Source: Gp6-AA40 sp035263125 (GTDB lineage Bacteria; Acidobacteriota; Vicinamibacteria; Vicinamibacterales; UBA2999). From it: 64,000 nt of DNA. The notes beneath the pieces are model-generated. The model was given only the letters and a program-made list of their open reading frames with translations, searched no databases and had not been told where the DNA came from. The stretch's first letter is position 1; the number at the start of each line of letters is the position of its first letter. The stretch covers positions 32,590 through 96,589 of the forward strand of contig DATFRP010000227.1 of NCBI GenBank assembly GCA_035263125.1, written 5' to 3'. The translations under genes were made by a program, and so were the position numbers. This document shows positions 33,857 through 42,123 of this stretch, in pieces.

Positions 33857-35806
33857 TCACGGCAGCTTCAGCAGCACGTCGGAGCCATCGCGAAAGACTT
33901 CGCGAGCGCCGAGCCTCTCGAGCATTGCCGACGTGTTCGGACCCTGGTCATCGAGCCAGGCGCGTTCATGCACGAGCACATGCGTGGCGCCGCTGTTCTG
34001 CAGGGCGTTCCATGCAAGCTCGGGGTGATGAGGCACGTCGGAAAGCGCCAGCGCGAGTCGAGCATAATGGGGCGGAAAGAACCCACTGTACCCGTTCAAC
34101 AGTCGGGCGTGATGGCCGACGGAATAGAACATGGCGCGCAGGTCATAGTCCGGCTGTCCCAGTGGCAGTTCGGCGAGGACGACGCGTGGCTCATGGGGAA
34201 CCGCGCGGTACACCGCCGGCGCACGCGATGGCGGGTACACCCGCGCTTCGGGTGTCGAATAGTCAACCAGCTGTGAGACGCCATTCACGGTGAAGGGCAT
34301 CGCCACGCTCTCGGCGAGAAAGAGCACGGCGAGCAGCGTGAGGATGGTCGTCGAGCCGCGCCATCGTGCGATGAATGCAGCGCCGAATCCGCCGAGTACC
34401 GAGAGCATCAACACGACGATCATCCCGAAGCGGGCCGGCACGCGCAGACCGTCGAACCCGGGTACGGATTCGTACAACACGCGGTAGGGACCAAACAGAT
34501 TGACTGGGCGCCCCAGCGCCTCGGGAGCAGGCCCAAGCGAAAGCCAGATTGCAGCGAGCAATGTCACAACGAAGAAGCCTCGCGTCCGCATGAACGCCGC
34601 ACTCCGTGCGCGCAACTCCGGCGACAGCACGAGAAGCAGAATGGCCGGGATCGCCGCGCGCAAGAGCAGCTGATTGACGTTGCTCATCCGAATCGTCACG
34701 AGCCCGAGGTCAATCGTGAGACGGCGGTTGAATACGGTAATCACGGCGGCGGCCACGTGTACAAGCGAGAGGCCGATGAGCACCCAATGCAGCGCACGAA
34801 GACGCAGCGCCGGTACCGCAGGTTCCGTCGTCGCGCGCCAGAAAATCACGCCGACCAGCGCGAGCACGATCGTCACGACACCCGGGAACAGATCTCCCTC
34901 TGGCTTGGGAAAGACCCTCGCGACGTTCCCCCAGATCGGTTGGAGGCTGAATGCGGTCAGGTAGGAGTACACGTCCGCCGAATAGCGCACGAGCTCCGCA
35001 CTGCCGCGCTCGAGATGAAGCACCTGCTGCACCAGGAGATACGGCACCAGGAGCGGCAGCGTGAAGACGGAGACGACAAGTGCGCCGATGGACAGACGCG
35101 TCCACATGGCGAGGTTTCGCCAGGCGCGACGCTGCCAGATCTCCCACAGGACGTACGCTGCGACGACCAGCGAAAAGTACATGAGGTAGTAGCCGCACGA
35201 GAGATTGAGCACGATGAGCGCCGCAACCGCGCCCGCCAGCGGCCGCCATCGTCCGCCCCGAGCCGAATCAGGTTGGTCGACGGATGCGAAGTAGCGTCGG
35301 AATCCGTACAGAACGAACGGCATCCACTGCGAGGAGAGGACCTGCAGATGCGGAGTCTGTGGAAAGCGATAGGGTGCGAACGCGAACAGCAGTCCGCCGA
35401 TGAATCCGGCACGCGCGTCGCCGGTCAGCTCGCGCACGAAGAGATACGCACCGAGACCCGAGAGGATGAATGTCGAAAGAAACAGGAGGTTGTAAACGAG
35501 GATCGGGTTATTGGTGACCGCGTAGACGGGAAGAGCCTGAATCGCCTGCGGAATGAAATGCTCCGAGTATGCGAGCGTCATCTCCGCGGGATGAAAGATG
35601 TTGGCGTCGAAGAATGTCCCGAGTCGCGTACCGTCGCCATGCAGCAGCCCGAGCAGCTGATCGCTGTCCCACGCCAGCACCCACATCGTGAAGACCGGAT
35701 CGCCGAGATCCCCGGCGACGTTGCGATTCAGGCCCCGCACGAGCGGCCACGTCGCGAGGATCGCGACGGCGCTGTATACGAGCACGACGTGCCGGGCGCG
35801 GCCCAT
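33857..35806 (-). CDS. Large polytopic membrane protein, glycosyltransferase-C-like
   Basis: 649 residues with about 11-13 membrane helices and a C-terminal soluble part of about 130 residues. The N-terminus (LGDPVFTMWVLAWD, FHPAEMTLAYSEHF) resembles large GT-C-fold lipid-sugar glycosyltransferases and uncharacterised YfhO-like proteins, with the acidic GDP/FDANIF motifs facing out. I cannot name a substrate. The start overlaps the stop of the upstream permease gene by one base (TGATG), so the two are coupled. It may act on a cell-envelope polymer. Confidence 0.75.
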   Translation of the reverse strand: MGRARHVVLVYSAVAILATWPLVRGLNRNVAGDLGDPVFTMWVLAWDSDQLLGLLHGDGTRLGTFFDANIFHPAEMTLAYSEHFIPQAIQALPVYAVTNNPILVYNLLFLSTFILSGLGAYLFVRELTGDARAGFIGGLLFAFAPYRFPQTPHLQVLSSQWMPFVLYGFRRYFASVDQPDSARGGRWRPLAGAVAALIVLNLSCGYYLMYFSLVVAAYVLWEIWQRRAWRNLAMWTRLSIGALVVSVFTLPLLVPYLLVQQVLHLERGSAELVRYSADVYSYLTAFSLQPIWGNVARVFPKPEGDLFPGVVTIVLALVGVIFWRATTEPAVPALRLRALHWVLIGLSLVHVAAAVITVFNRRLTIDLGLVTIRMSNVNQLLLRAAIPAILLLVLSPELRARSAAFMRTRGFFVVTLLAAIWLSLGPAPEALGRPVNLFGPYRVLYESVPGFDGLRVPARFGMIVVLMLSVLGGFGAAFIARWRGSTTILTLLAVLFLAESVAMPFTVNGVSQLVDYSTPEARVYPPSRAPAVYRAVPHEPRVVLAELPLGQPDYDLRAMFYSVGHHARLLNGYSGFFPPHYARLALALSDVPHHPELAWNALQNSGATHVLVHERAWLDDQGPNTSAMLERLGAREVFRDGSDVLLKLP

Positions 35807-36849
35807 CAGTCGCCCAACGCGTCGGTCACCTTCTGGTAGACAACGTGAAGGATCGCCGCGGTTGGCACCGCGAGAATCGCACCGATGATCCCGAGAATCG
35901 AGCCGCCGATGAGAAGCGCGATGATGACGATCACGGGGCTGACGCCCACCTGCCTCGACATCACGCGAGGAACGAGCAGGTGGTTTTCGAATTGTTGTTG
36001 GGCGACGAAGAACACCGTGACGCCGAGCGCGAGTGCCGGCGACACGGAAAAGGCGACCGCGATGGCGGGAATCGCCGACAGCACCGGGCCGACAATCGGG
36101 ATCAACTCACCGACTCCGGCGATCAACGCGAGCACGTAGAAATACGGCACACCCATCAGCCCGAGGCCGATTGCCGCCGTCGATCCGATGATCAATCCAA
36201 GAAAGAGCTGGCCCGCGAGCCACGCGCTGACCTTCGCCGAGACGTCGGCACAGGCGGCGGCTACGCGTGCGCGTTCGACACGTGGGAACGCCCGCACAAA
36301 CGTGCTGACGATGTTGGAGCTGTCGACCAGCATGTAGAAGGCGACGATGAGGATCGTCACCACGCCGAACACGCCGCCGACGATGCCCCAGAGTGCCCCG
36401 AGCAGGGTCCCCACCGCATCGGTGCCGCCGACGGGCGCCTGCCTCACCGCTTCGATCACCGTGAACTCGCGGGACAGGATTCCGCGCTGAATGAGCCACA
36501 ACTGTGCCCGGTGTAACAGGTCCGGTGCAGTCACCCAGAAGTCTTGAGCCTGCGACGCCAGGGGCGGGAGGATGAGCGCGGCGATCGAAATGATCGCTGC
36601 CAGGAAGAGCAGATAGATGGTGAGAATGGCGCCCCACCGCGGCAACCGAAGGCGAATCGCGAGCCGATGTCGTTCGATCGCCTCAACGAGCGGCGAGAGC
36701 CCGATCGCGATCAGGATCGCCACGTACACGAGCAGCAGCGTGTTGCGAATCAGGTACAGCGTCCAGACGATCCCCGTCGTGAGCGCGGCACCTATCAGCG
36801 CGTAGCGGATGAGTGCTCGAGGGTTGTCAGTCCGTGCCGTCACTCGCAT
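35806..36849 (-). CDS. AI-2E/PerM-family membrane permease
   Basis: 347 residues with about 8 membrane helices. The pattern LLLVYVAILIAIGLSPLVE near the start, VAFYMLVD in the middle, then GVGELIPIVGPVLSAIPA and QQQFENHLLVPRVMSRQVG are hallmarks of the AI-2E transporter (PF01594) family. Members export quorum molecules or drugs or act as Na+/H+ exchangers; the substrate here is unknown. It sits between the aminotransferase gene (9 bases) and the membrane-glycosyltransferase-like gene (one-base overlap). Confidence 0.9.
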   Translation of the reverse strand: MRVTARTDNPRALIRYALIGAALTTGIVWTLYLIRNTLLLVYVAILIAIGLSPLVEAIERHRLAIRLRLPRWGAILTIYLLFLAAIISIAALILPPLASQAQDFWVTAPDLLHRAQLWLIQRGILSREFTVIEAVRQAPVGGTDAVGTLLGALWGIVGGVFGVVTILIVAFYMLVDSSNIVSTFVRAFPRVERARVAAACADVSAKVSAWLAGQLFLGLIIGSTAAIGLGLMGVPYFYVLALIAGVGELIPIVGPVLSAIPAIAVAFSVSPALALGVTVFFVAQQQFENHLLVPRVMSRQVGVSPVIVIIALLIGGSILGIIGAILAVPTAAILHVVYQKVTDALGD

Positions 36850-36858
36850 CTCGCTTGT

Positions 36859-38076
36859 TCAGCCGCGAGCGAGGTAATCGCGTGTAAACGCTCCGAGGTC
36901 CGCGTAAATCGAGGCGAGCTCCGTCGGGTGCGCCAGGCACACGATCCGGAAGAAGCCATCGTTCGCGTTCACCCCAAATCCGGAGCCGTTGACACACAGA
37001 ATGCCCGTTTCGCGGAGCAGGTCCAGAACGAAATCTTCATCAGTGCGACCGGCCGGCAGCGACACTGAGGGAAGCACGTAGAACGCGGCCTTCGGCGCGA
37101 CGCATCGCAGGCCCGGAATCGCATTCAGGCTCTCGGTCGTCACGCGACCCCGTTCGGCAAGCGCGGCACGAAATCCGATCTGATGGGAGCGGTCGCCGGT
37201 CAGTGCGGCGGCGACGGCGTATTGCATCGGACCGGGACTGCACAGGCGGCCGTCTGCCAGCTTCTTGATCGCCGCGAGCGTCGTATCGAGTCTCGGCGTC
37301 GTGCCCACCACCAGCCAGCCGGCGCGCCAGCCAGGCGCAAGGTAGGCCTTCGACAGGCTCGAGAACGAGATGATCGGAGCGTCGAGATCGAGGGTGCCCA
37401 GCAGGGGCACAGGGCCGTCGAACCCGAGATCGCTATACACCTCGTCGGCGAGGATCGTCAGGTCGTGTTGTTCGGCGAACGCGATCAGTGAACGACGAAC
37501 CGATACGGGATACACCGCGCCGGTCGGGTTATTCGGATCGATGACGACCAGCACGCGGGTGCGAGGCGTGATGAGACTGCGCAGATGATCGAGATCCGGC
37601 AGCCATTCACGGCTCGGATCAGTGCGGTAGTAGCGAGGCTGTGCTCCAATCTTCGCGAGCACCGCTGTATACAGCGGGTACGTCGGCGAGGGTACCAGCA
37701 CGTCGTCGCCCTCATCGACCAGGGCGTTCAGGGCCAGCTCGATCCCCTCAGACGTTCCGGTCGTGATCAGCACCCGATCGGGGGAGACGGTAATACCGCG
37801 CGCCGCGTACTCAGCGGCGACCGCTTCGCGCGCGGCAGGGATTCCGACCGAGGGTACATACCCATTGTGACCATCGCGCATGGCCCGCGCGGCCGCTTCA
37901 ATCAGGTGCTGCGGCGTCTTGAAACCAAAGGCGACCGGGTCGCCGATGTTCAGATAGCGCACCCGCTGCCCCCGAGCTTCGACTTCCTTGGCTGCCGCAA
38001 CGATGTTGCGGATGGCGTAAGAGAATCGATTGACGCGCCCGGCGACAGGGACGGGTCGTGAGCTCTTCGTGGGCAT
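36859..38076 (-). CDS. Class I PLP aminotransferase (AlaA/AspC-like)
   Basis: 405 residues, fold type I. YLNIGDPVAFGFKTPQHLI, NGYVPSVGIPAAREAVA, TTGTSEGIELAL, DPNNPTGAVYP, ADEVYSDL and the PLP lysine in SSLSKAYLAPGWRAGW are all present, with the C-terminal substrate arginine in GFFRIVCL. The N-terminal layout fits alanine-type transaminases. The exact amino donor cannot be fixed. It is the first gene of the minus-strand run down to 31443. The 38077-38350 gap to the divergent VWA gene holds the promoters of both sides but no clear motif. Confidence 0.88.
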   Translation of the reverse strand: MPTKSSRPVPVAGRVNRFSYAIRNIVAAAKEVEARGQRVRYLNIGDPVAFGFKTPQHLIEAAARAMRDGHNGYVPSVGIPAAREAVAAEYAARGITVSPDRVLITTGTSEGIELALNALVDEGDDVLVPSPTYPLYTAVLAKIGAQPRYYRTDPSREWLPDLDHLRSLITPRTRVLVVIDPNNPTGAVYPVSVRRSLIAFAEQHDLTILADEVYSDLGFDGPVPLLGTLDLDAPIISFSSLSKAYLAPGWRAGWLVVGTTPRLDTTLAAIKKLADGRLCSPGPMQYAVAAALTGDRSHQIGFRAALAERGRVTTESLNAIPGLRCVAPKAAFYVLPSVSLPAGRTDEDFVLDLLRETGILCVNGSGFGVNANDGFFRIVCLAHPTELASIYADLGAFTRDYLARG

Positions 38077-38350
38077 GCGCTCATCTTAAGGGGTTTGATC
38101 GGAAAGTCCGAATGTCGCTCGTACTTTGACGACCGAACGCGTGGTCACCTTTCGGAAGGGTTCAGAACTGCACAGAAATTCCATCGCGAGCTGGCAACTG
38201 GCGACACTGTGCGCACTCACGATCAGTCCGTCAGAGTGCAATTACTACACATGGGCGATAGAAATTACGCCCTTCAGGTCGGTCTCGGTTACTCTAAGTG
38301 ATTGAGCCGTCACGATCAGGGCTCTGGCAAGCGCATTGATAAAGGACCTC

Positions 38351-39325
38351 ATGCACATGCACAAGATGGTCACCCCCGCCATCCTGGGCCTCACTGTGGC
38401 GGTTTCCGGTGCCACGTTGATCGCCCAGGGTGCCCCGTCCACTCCGGTCCGACCGGGGGGGCAGGCCATTTTCAAATCCGGGGTTGAGGCCGTCACTGTG
38501 TCTGTGGCCGTCCGGGACGAATCGGGCAAGGTCGTCAAGGGTCTCAAGCAGACCGACTTCGAGATCTACGATTCGGGTCTCCGGAAGGAAATGAAGGATT
38601 TCTACGTCGGCGACGCTCCCGTCAGCCTGGCAATTCTGCTCGATATCAGCGGCAGTATGGCGGTCGGAGGCAACATGGATCGCGCCCGCGAAGCGGTTGC
38701 GGTCGCGGCGATGAACCTGCACGACGGACGTGACGAGGCATCGCTTTTCACCTTCGACTCGCAGTTGATACAGATCGTCGGGTTCACGACCGAAGTGAAG
38801 AACATTCACAAGGTCAGCCTGAAGGGAAAGCCGTGGGGGAAGACGTCGCTCTATGACGCCGTTGCTCAGGCAGCTCAGGCAGTGGCAGAACGCAAGACAC
38901 GTCATCGCGCGGTGCTCGTCATCAGCGATGGCATCGACACCGGCAGCAAATTGACGGCGCCCCAGGTGTCCGGCATCGCTAGTTCGATTGACGTTCCGGT
39001 GTACTTGCTCAGGGTTGTGAACCCACTCGATCATCCGGGAGGCGAGCTCGAGGTGATCGAAACAGACGGTCGCAAGGTCCAGACTGCGACCCTCGCCGAC
39101 CTGGCGCGATGGACCGGGGGTGACATGCGGGTGACCAGCGTTCCCGCACACACCTCGATCGCGATTCAGGATCTGTTCGAGGAAATTCGGTACCAGTACT
39201 TGATCTCAATCGAACCGGGAGCGCGCCAGGGATGGCATCCGCTCGAGGTTCGCACGCGCAAGAAGAACTTGGTCGTTCATTCGCGAGGCGGGTACGTTTC
39301 CGGCCCGTCACGTAGCGGAAGTTAG
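38351..39325 (+). CDS. Exported von Willebrand-A-like protein (Acidobacteria type)
   Basis: 324 residues from ATG 38351; AAAGGA at 38341-38346 also suits ATG 38357. After a signal peptide, the N-terminal beta domain (FKSGVEAVTVSVAVRDESG, VVKGLKQTDFEIYD) is followed by a VWA domain with the metal-binding MIDAS start DISGSM (Asp98-Ser102) and VISDGIDT. This architecture is abundant in Acidobacteria (the TIGR03436 type). VWA domains bind partners through a divalent cation, probably at the outer surface or periplasm. It is followed 30 bases later by the OmpA gene. A paralogue is at 61039-62082. Confidence 0.88.
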   Translation: MHMHKMVTPAILGLTVAVSGATLIAQGAPSTPVRPGGQAIFKSGVEAVTVSVAVRDESGKVVKGLKQTDFEIYDSGLRKEMKDFYVGDAPVSLAILLDISGSMAVGGNMDRAREAVAVAAMNLHDGRDEASLFTFDSQLIQIVGFTTEVKNIHKVSLKGKPWGKTSLYDAVAQAAQAVAERKTRHRAVLVISDGIDTGSKLTAPQVSGIASSIDVPVYLLRVVNPLDHPGGELEVIETDGRKVQTATLADLARWTGGDMRVTSVPAHTSIAIQDLFEEIRYQYLISIEPGARQGWHPLEVRTRKKNLVVHSRGGYVSGPSRSGS

Positions 39326-39355
39326 TCACGTCGGTTACAGGAGAGAAAAAACATC

Positions 39356-40033
39356 ATGCGGAAGAGCCTTTTTGCAGCGTCAATGCTCACCCTCGCGGTG
39401 GCCGTGGCTCCAGCCTGCGCCACTAAGAAATTCGTGCGGACCGAAGTCGGCAACGTCAACGGAAAGGTCGACACGTTGGCCGGCACGGTTGAAGAGACGC
39501 AAGAGCGCACTCGGAAGAACGAGGAGCGCATCGGCGCCGTCGACTCGAAGGCCGAAGCGGCCGGTCGGTCGGCGACTGAGGCGCGCGCGGCCGCTGACGC
39601 CGCCGCCGGCGTGGCCAAGGATGTTGACAACAGACTCGGTGGCCGCATCAACACCGTTGAAGCGGCGTCACGCAAGCTCGTGTTCGAAGTGACCCTCAGC
39701 GAAGATCAGGGGAACTTCAAATTCGGCAAGGCCGAGCTGCCCGATCAGGCCAAGGCCCGTCTCGATGAGGTGATTCGTCAGATCAAGGCTGACCCGAAGA
39801 ACATCTACTTCGAGGTCGAAGGTCACACCGACAACGTCGGAAACCCGCAATACAACGAGAAGCTCGGTATGGAGCGCGCCGAAGCGGTGAAGCGGTATCT
39901 TTACGAGCAGCACCAGATTCCGCTCCACAAGATCAACGTGATCTCCTACGGCGAGCAGAAGCCGGTTGCACCGAACACCAACAAGGACGGCCGCGCGATG
40001 AACCGTCGCGTCGTCGTCAAGGTCCTTTCGTAA
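39356..40033 (+). CDS. OmpA-family peptidoglycan-binding protein with coiled coil
   Basis: 225 residues with a strong site AGGAGAG (39339-39345). A signal peptide ends near APACATKK; the Cys could be lipidated but the lipobox is imperfect. Residues 25-105 form an Ala/Glu-rich coiled coil (NGKVDTLAGTVEETQERTRK), then an OmpA-like domain (about 115-225) with FEVEGHTDNVG, NEKLGMERAEAVKRYL and RAMNRRVVVKV, including the Asp and Arg that bind peptidoglycan. It tethers the outer membrane to the wall. It ends just before a strong hairpin. Confidence 0.92.
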   Translation: MRKSLFAASMLTLAVAVAPACATKKFVRTEVGNVNGKVDTLAGTVEETQERTRKNEERIGAVDSKAEAAGRSATEARAAADAAAGVAKDVDNRLGGRINTVEAASRKLVFEVTLSEDQGNFKFGKAELPDQAKARLDEVIRQIKADPKNIYFEVEGHTDNVGNPQYNEKLGMERAEAVKRYLYEQHQIPLHKINVISYGEQKPVAPNTNKDGRAMNRRVVVKVLS

Positions 40034-40056
40034 GCGCTCGATCTGGCGGGGGAAGT

Positions 40057-40081
40057 GGGGCGGACCAACCCGGTCCGCCCC
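40057..40081. terminator. Hairpin terminator between convergent frames
   Basis: GGGGCGGACC (40057-40066) and GGTCCGCCCC (40072-40081) form a perfect 10-base stem around AACCC. It follows the OmpA stop by 23 bases and also lies just past the stop of the small minus-strand frame 40097-40201, so it can serve both strands. T-runs are weak on both sides. Confidence 0.65.
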
Positions 40082-40096
40082 TGCTTCTCAGATCAG

Positions 40097-40201
40097 CTAT
40101 CTCAGCTTGGCCAGGTCCATCGGCACCCGCACCAACTCCTTCTCCGCCTCGGCAATCTCCACTCCATAGGCTCCAACCGTTCCCGCCTTCGATGGGAACA
40201 T
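40097..40201 (-). CDS. Candidate small protein or decayed gene end, 34 residues
   Basis: ATG at 40201 opens a 34-codon frame ending TAG at 40097-40099, reading MFPSKAGTVGAYGV then EIAEAEKELVRVPMDLAKLR. The codon pattern (GAG, AAG, CTG, GTG rich) and amphipathic acidic/basic layout look coding, and a bidirectional hairpin lies immediately downstream. The frame stays open upstream of the ATG but that part is compositionally unlike coding sequence. No ribosome-binding site is clear. It could be a genuine small protein or the 3' remnant of a lost enzyme. I do not recognise it. The remaining gap to 40463 shows nothing else. Confidence 0.3.
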   Translation of the reverse strand: MFPSKAGTVGAYGVEIAEAEKELVRVPMDLAKLR

Positions 40202-40463
40202 CGCACCGTCACGGCTCAAGGGATGAGGCCGAAGAAGGGGAAAAAAGAAAACGTGTGCGCCGCGGCGGGGACGCGACGCACACGATCCGAGGCCAACCGA
40301 CGGATGTCAGCGGACCACGAACTTACACGACGAGCAGAAACCGGACCACCCGGCAACCATTGCCTTTCAATGACTTAAGGGCAGTCCTCGCACGAACGGC
40401 TTACGGACGTTGAAAACCGCTTTCGAGCCGTGGCACTCAAGCGCAGCAGCTACTATTGGGCGC

Positions 40464-41204
40464 ATGGATCCGACCGGCAGAGTAGCGCTCATCACCGGTG
40501 GGAAGAGGATCGGCGCGGTCGTGGCGACCGAGCTCGCTCGCGCTGGAGCCGACATTGCCCTGGTTTACCACCGGTCCAGGGCCGAAGCAGACGAGACGTC
40601 GGGTGCCGTAAGAGCCCTCGGGCGGCGAGCCACGGTCATCCAGAGTGATCTGCGTGATCCAGACAGTGGTGATCGCGCGGTCGAAGCAACGGTCGATGCG
40701 CTGGGTCGACTGGATGTCCTGATCAACATGGCGTCGCTGTATGAACGCAAACCGATCGACGAGCTGACCGTCGAGGATTGGGATGCACAGCTGAACGTAG
40801 ACCTTCGAGCCGCGTGGCTTTGTGCACGGGCCGCGGCCCCTCACATGCGCCGTTTGCGCGGCGGCCGGATCATCAATTTCGCCGATTGGTTGCCGCGCAG
40901 CGGGCGTCCGCGCTATCACGGTTACCTGCCCTACTACGTCGCGAAAGCCGGTGTCATCGCGCTCACCGAAGGCCTGGCTCTCGAGCTCGCGTCAGATCAA
41001 ATCCTCGTCAACGCGATCGCTCCCGGGCCGATCGTCGCGCCCGAAGGCACATCGGACGAAGAGTTCGCTGCCGTCGAACGAGCCACGCCGCTCGGCCATT
41101 GGGGCGGAGAGAACGAAATCGCCAAAGTGGTCCTGGCCCTCGTGGAGAGCGACTTCATCACCGGTGAAACGATTCGCGTGGACGGCGGCAGGCATCTGAA
41201 ATAG
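40464..41204 (+). CDS. SDR-family reductase, pteridine-reductase-like
   Basis: 246 residues from ATG 40464; the frame is open back to 40410, but those 18 residues are not family-like. A Rossmann start VALITGGKRIGAVVATELA, NADP-like VYHRSRAEAD, NMAS in place of NNAG/NNAS, YYVAKAG with the catalytic Tyr/Lys, and DGGRHL at the end. Where most SDRs have the catalytic Ser (ISS), this has FAD, i.e. Asp, as in PTR1 and FolM. That and GGKRIG suggest reduction of dihydropteridines or dihydrofolate, which is inference. It is convergent with the MTHFR-like gene, stop to stop 9 bases apart. Confidence 0.82.
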   Translation: MDPTGRVALITGGKRIGAVVATELARAGADIALVYHRSRAEADETSGAVRALGRRATVIQSDLRDPDSGDRAVEATVDALGRLDVLINMASLYERKPIDELTVEDWDAQLNVDLRAAWLCARAAAPHMRRLRGGRIINFADWLPRSGRPRYHGYLPYYVAKAGVIALTEGLALELASDQILVNAIAPGPIVAPEGTSDEEFAAVERATPLGHWGGENEIAKVVLALVESDFITGETIRVDGGRHLK

Positions 41205-41213
41205 CGTCCGGGA

Positions 41214-42071
41214 TTAGACTCGCTCACGGATCGCGGCAAGGGTTGCGGCCGCATCGTCCGTGGGCAGGTTGCTGATGTAGATGTGACGTATGCCGAGCGC
41301 TCTGACCGCGCGGATGGTCCGCGCACACACATCGACCGGCGATACACCGGACGCAAATTCCGCCGTGAGCGCCCGCACAGGGACCGGCATGAACGCACCG
41401 AGCGCCTCCAAGGTCTTCGGGCTCGCGCTGCGATAATAGAAGACACCAAACATGCCCGGCAGGCTGACATTGCGCTTATCGGTCTCCTCAACGAACCGTT
41501 TCACTGGATCCAGGTCGAAGTGCGTCACGATCTGCGTCAGAAAGAACTCGGCGCAGAAGCGCTCGTCGACGAGAAAATCGACCTGCTGAACCGGGTTCGC
41601 ATGCGGATTGGCCCAGCCGCCCAGTGAGAGCCGAGGCTCTCGCGCTCGCACTTTCTGTCGCAATGTCCACGCATGCTCCACGCATCGCGGGTGTCCGACC
41701 GTTTTGTCGCCGCCAAGGATGACGAGCGACGTGAAGCCAAGCTGCCAGGCCTGCTGTGCGTACGAGAGACAGAAGTCGAGCGAGTGTTTGCTCGTGAGAA
41801 ATGGGACCACCAGCTCCCGAGGCAAGTCGCGCCCGAGATTCGCATTCAGGTGTCGGAGGTTGTTTTCCTCCTGCGTGCCGACGGCACTGTCGGTGAGAAA
41901 GACTGGGATGGCCTGACGTGTGAGCCGGCGGATGCCGTGGTATGTATCGATCCAGGCATCGATGCCACGGCTCGCATCGAGGTCTGCACGAGGCGGCCGC
42001 AATTCCGCGGCGACGATCGCGGGCTGGCGGCGCAACACGTCATGAAACATGCAAGAGCGACAGAGTAGCAC
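41214..42071 (-). CDS. Methylenetetrahydrofolate reductase-like protein
   Basis: 285 residues (MFHDVLRRQ at 42050 is an alternative start). It follows the MetF/MTHFR barrel: AAELRPPRADLD, IPVFLTDS, NLRHLNANLG, LVILGGDKTVGHPR, LGGWANPHANP, FLTQIVTHFDLDPVKRF and MFGVFYYRSASPKTLEAL. Classical MetF has GGDP and DFxITQ signatures that are only partly kept, so it may be one of the MetF-like proteins with another one-carbon role. With the pteridine-reductase-like SDR next door it suggests a folate theme. It starts 52 bases from the divergent MBL gene. Confidence 0.75.
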   Translation of the reverse strand: MLLCRSCMFHDVLRRQPAIVAAELRPPRADLDASRGIDAWIDTYHGIRRLTRQAIPVFLTDSAVGTQEENNLRHLNANLGRDLPRELVVPFLTSKHSLDFCLSYAQQAWQLGFTSLVILGGDKTVGHPRCVEHAWTLRQKVRAREPRLSLGGWANPHANPVQQVDFLVDERFCAEFFLTQIVTHFDLDPVKRFVEETDKRNVSLPGMFGVFYYRSASPKTLEALGAFMPVPVRALTAEFASGVSPVDVCARTIRAVRALGIRHIYISNLPTDDAAATLAAIRERV

Positions 42072-42123
42072 CTACTCTCTGTGAACAATCTCACGAAAGC
42101 CTGATATCGTCGTCTTCCTCGGC

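Noticed and set aside
38325..38340. TGGCAAGCGCATTGAT, a sigma-54-like match before the VWA gene
   Set aside because: The -12 half is TTGA rather than TTGC, and the predicted start would fall at the ATG itself.
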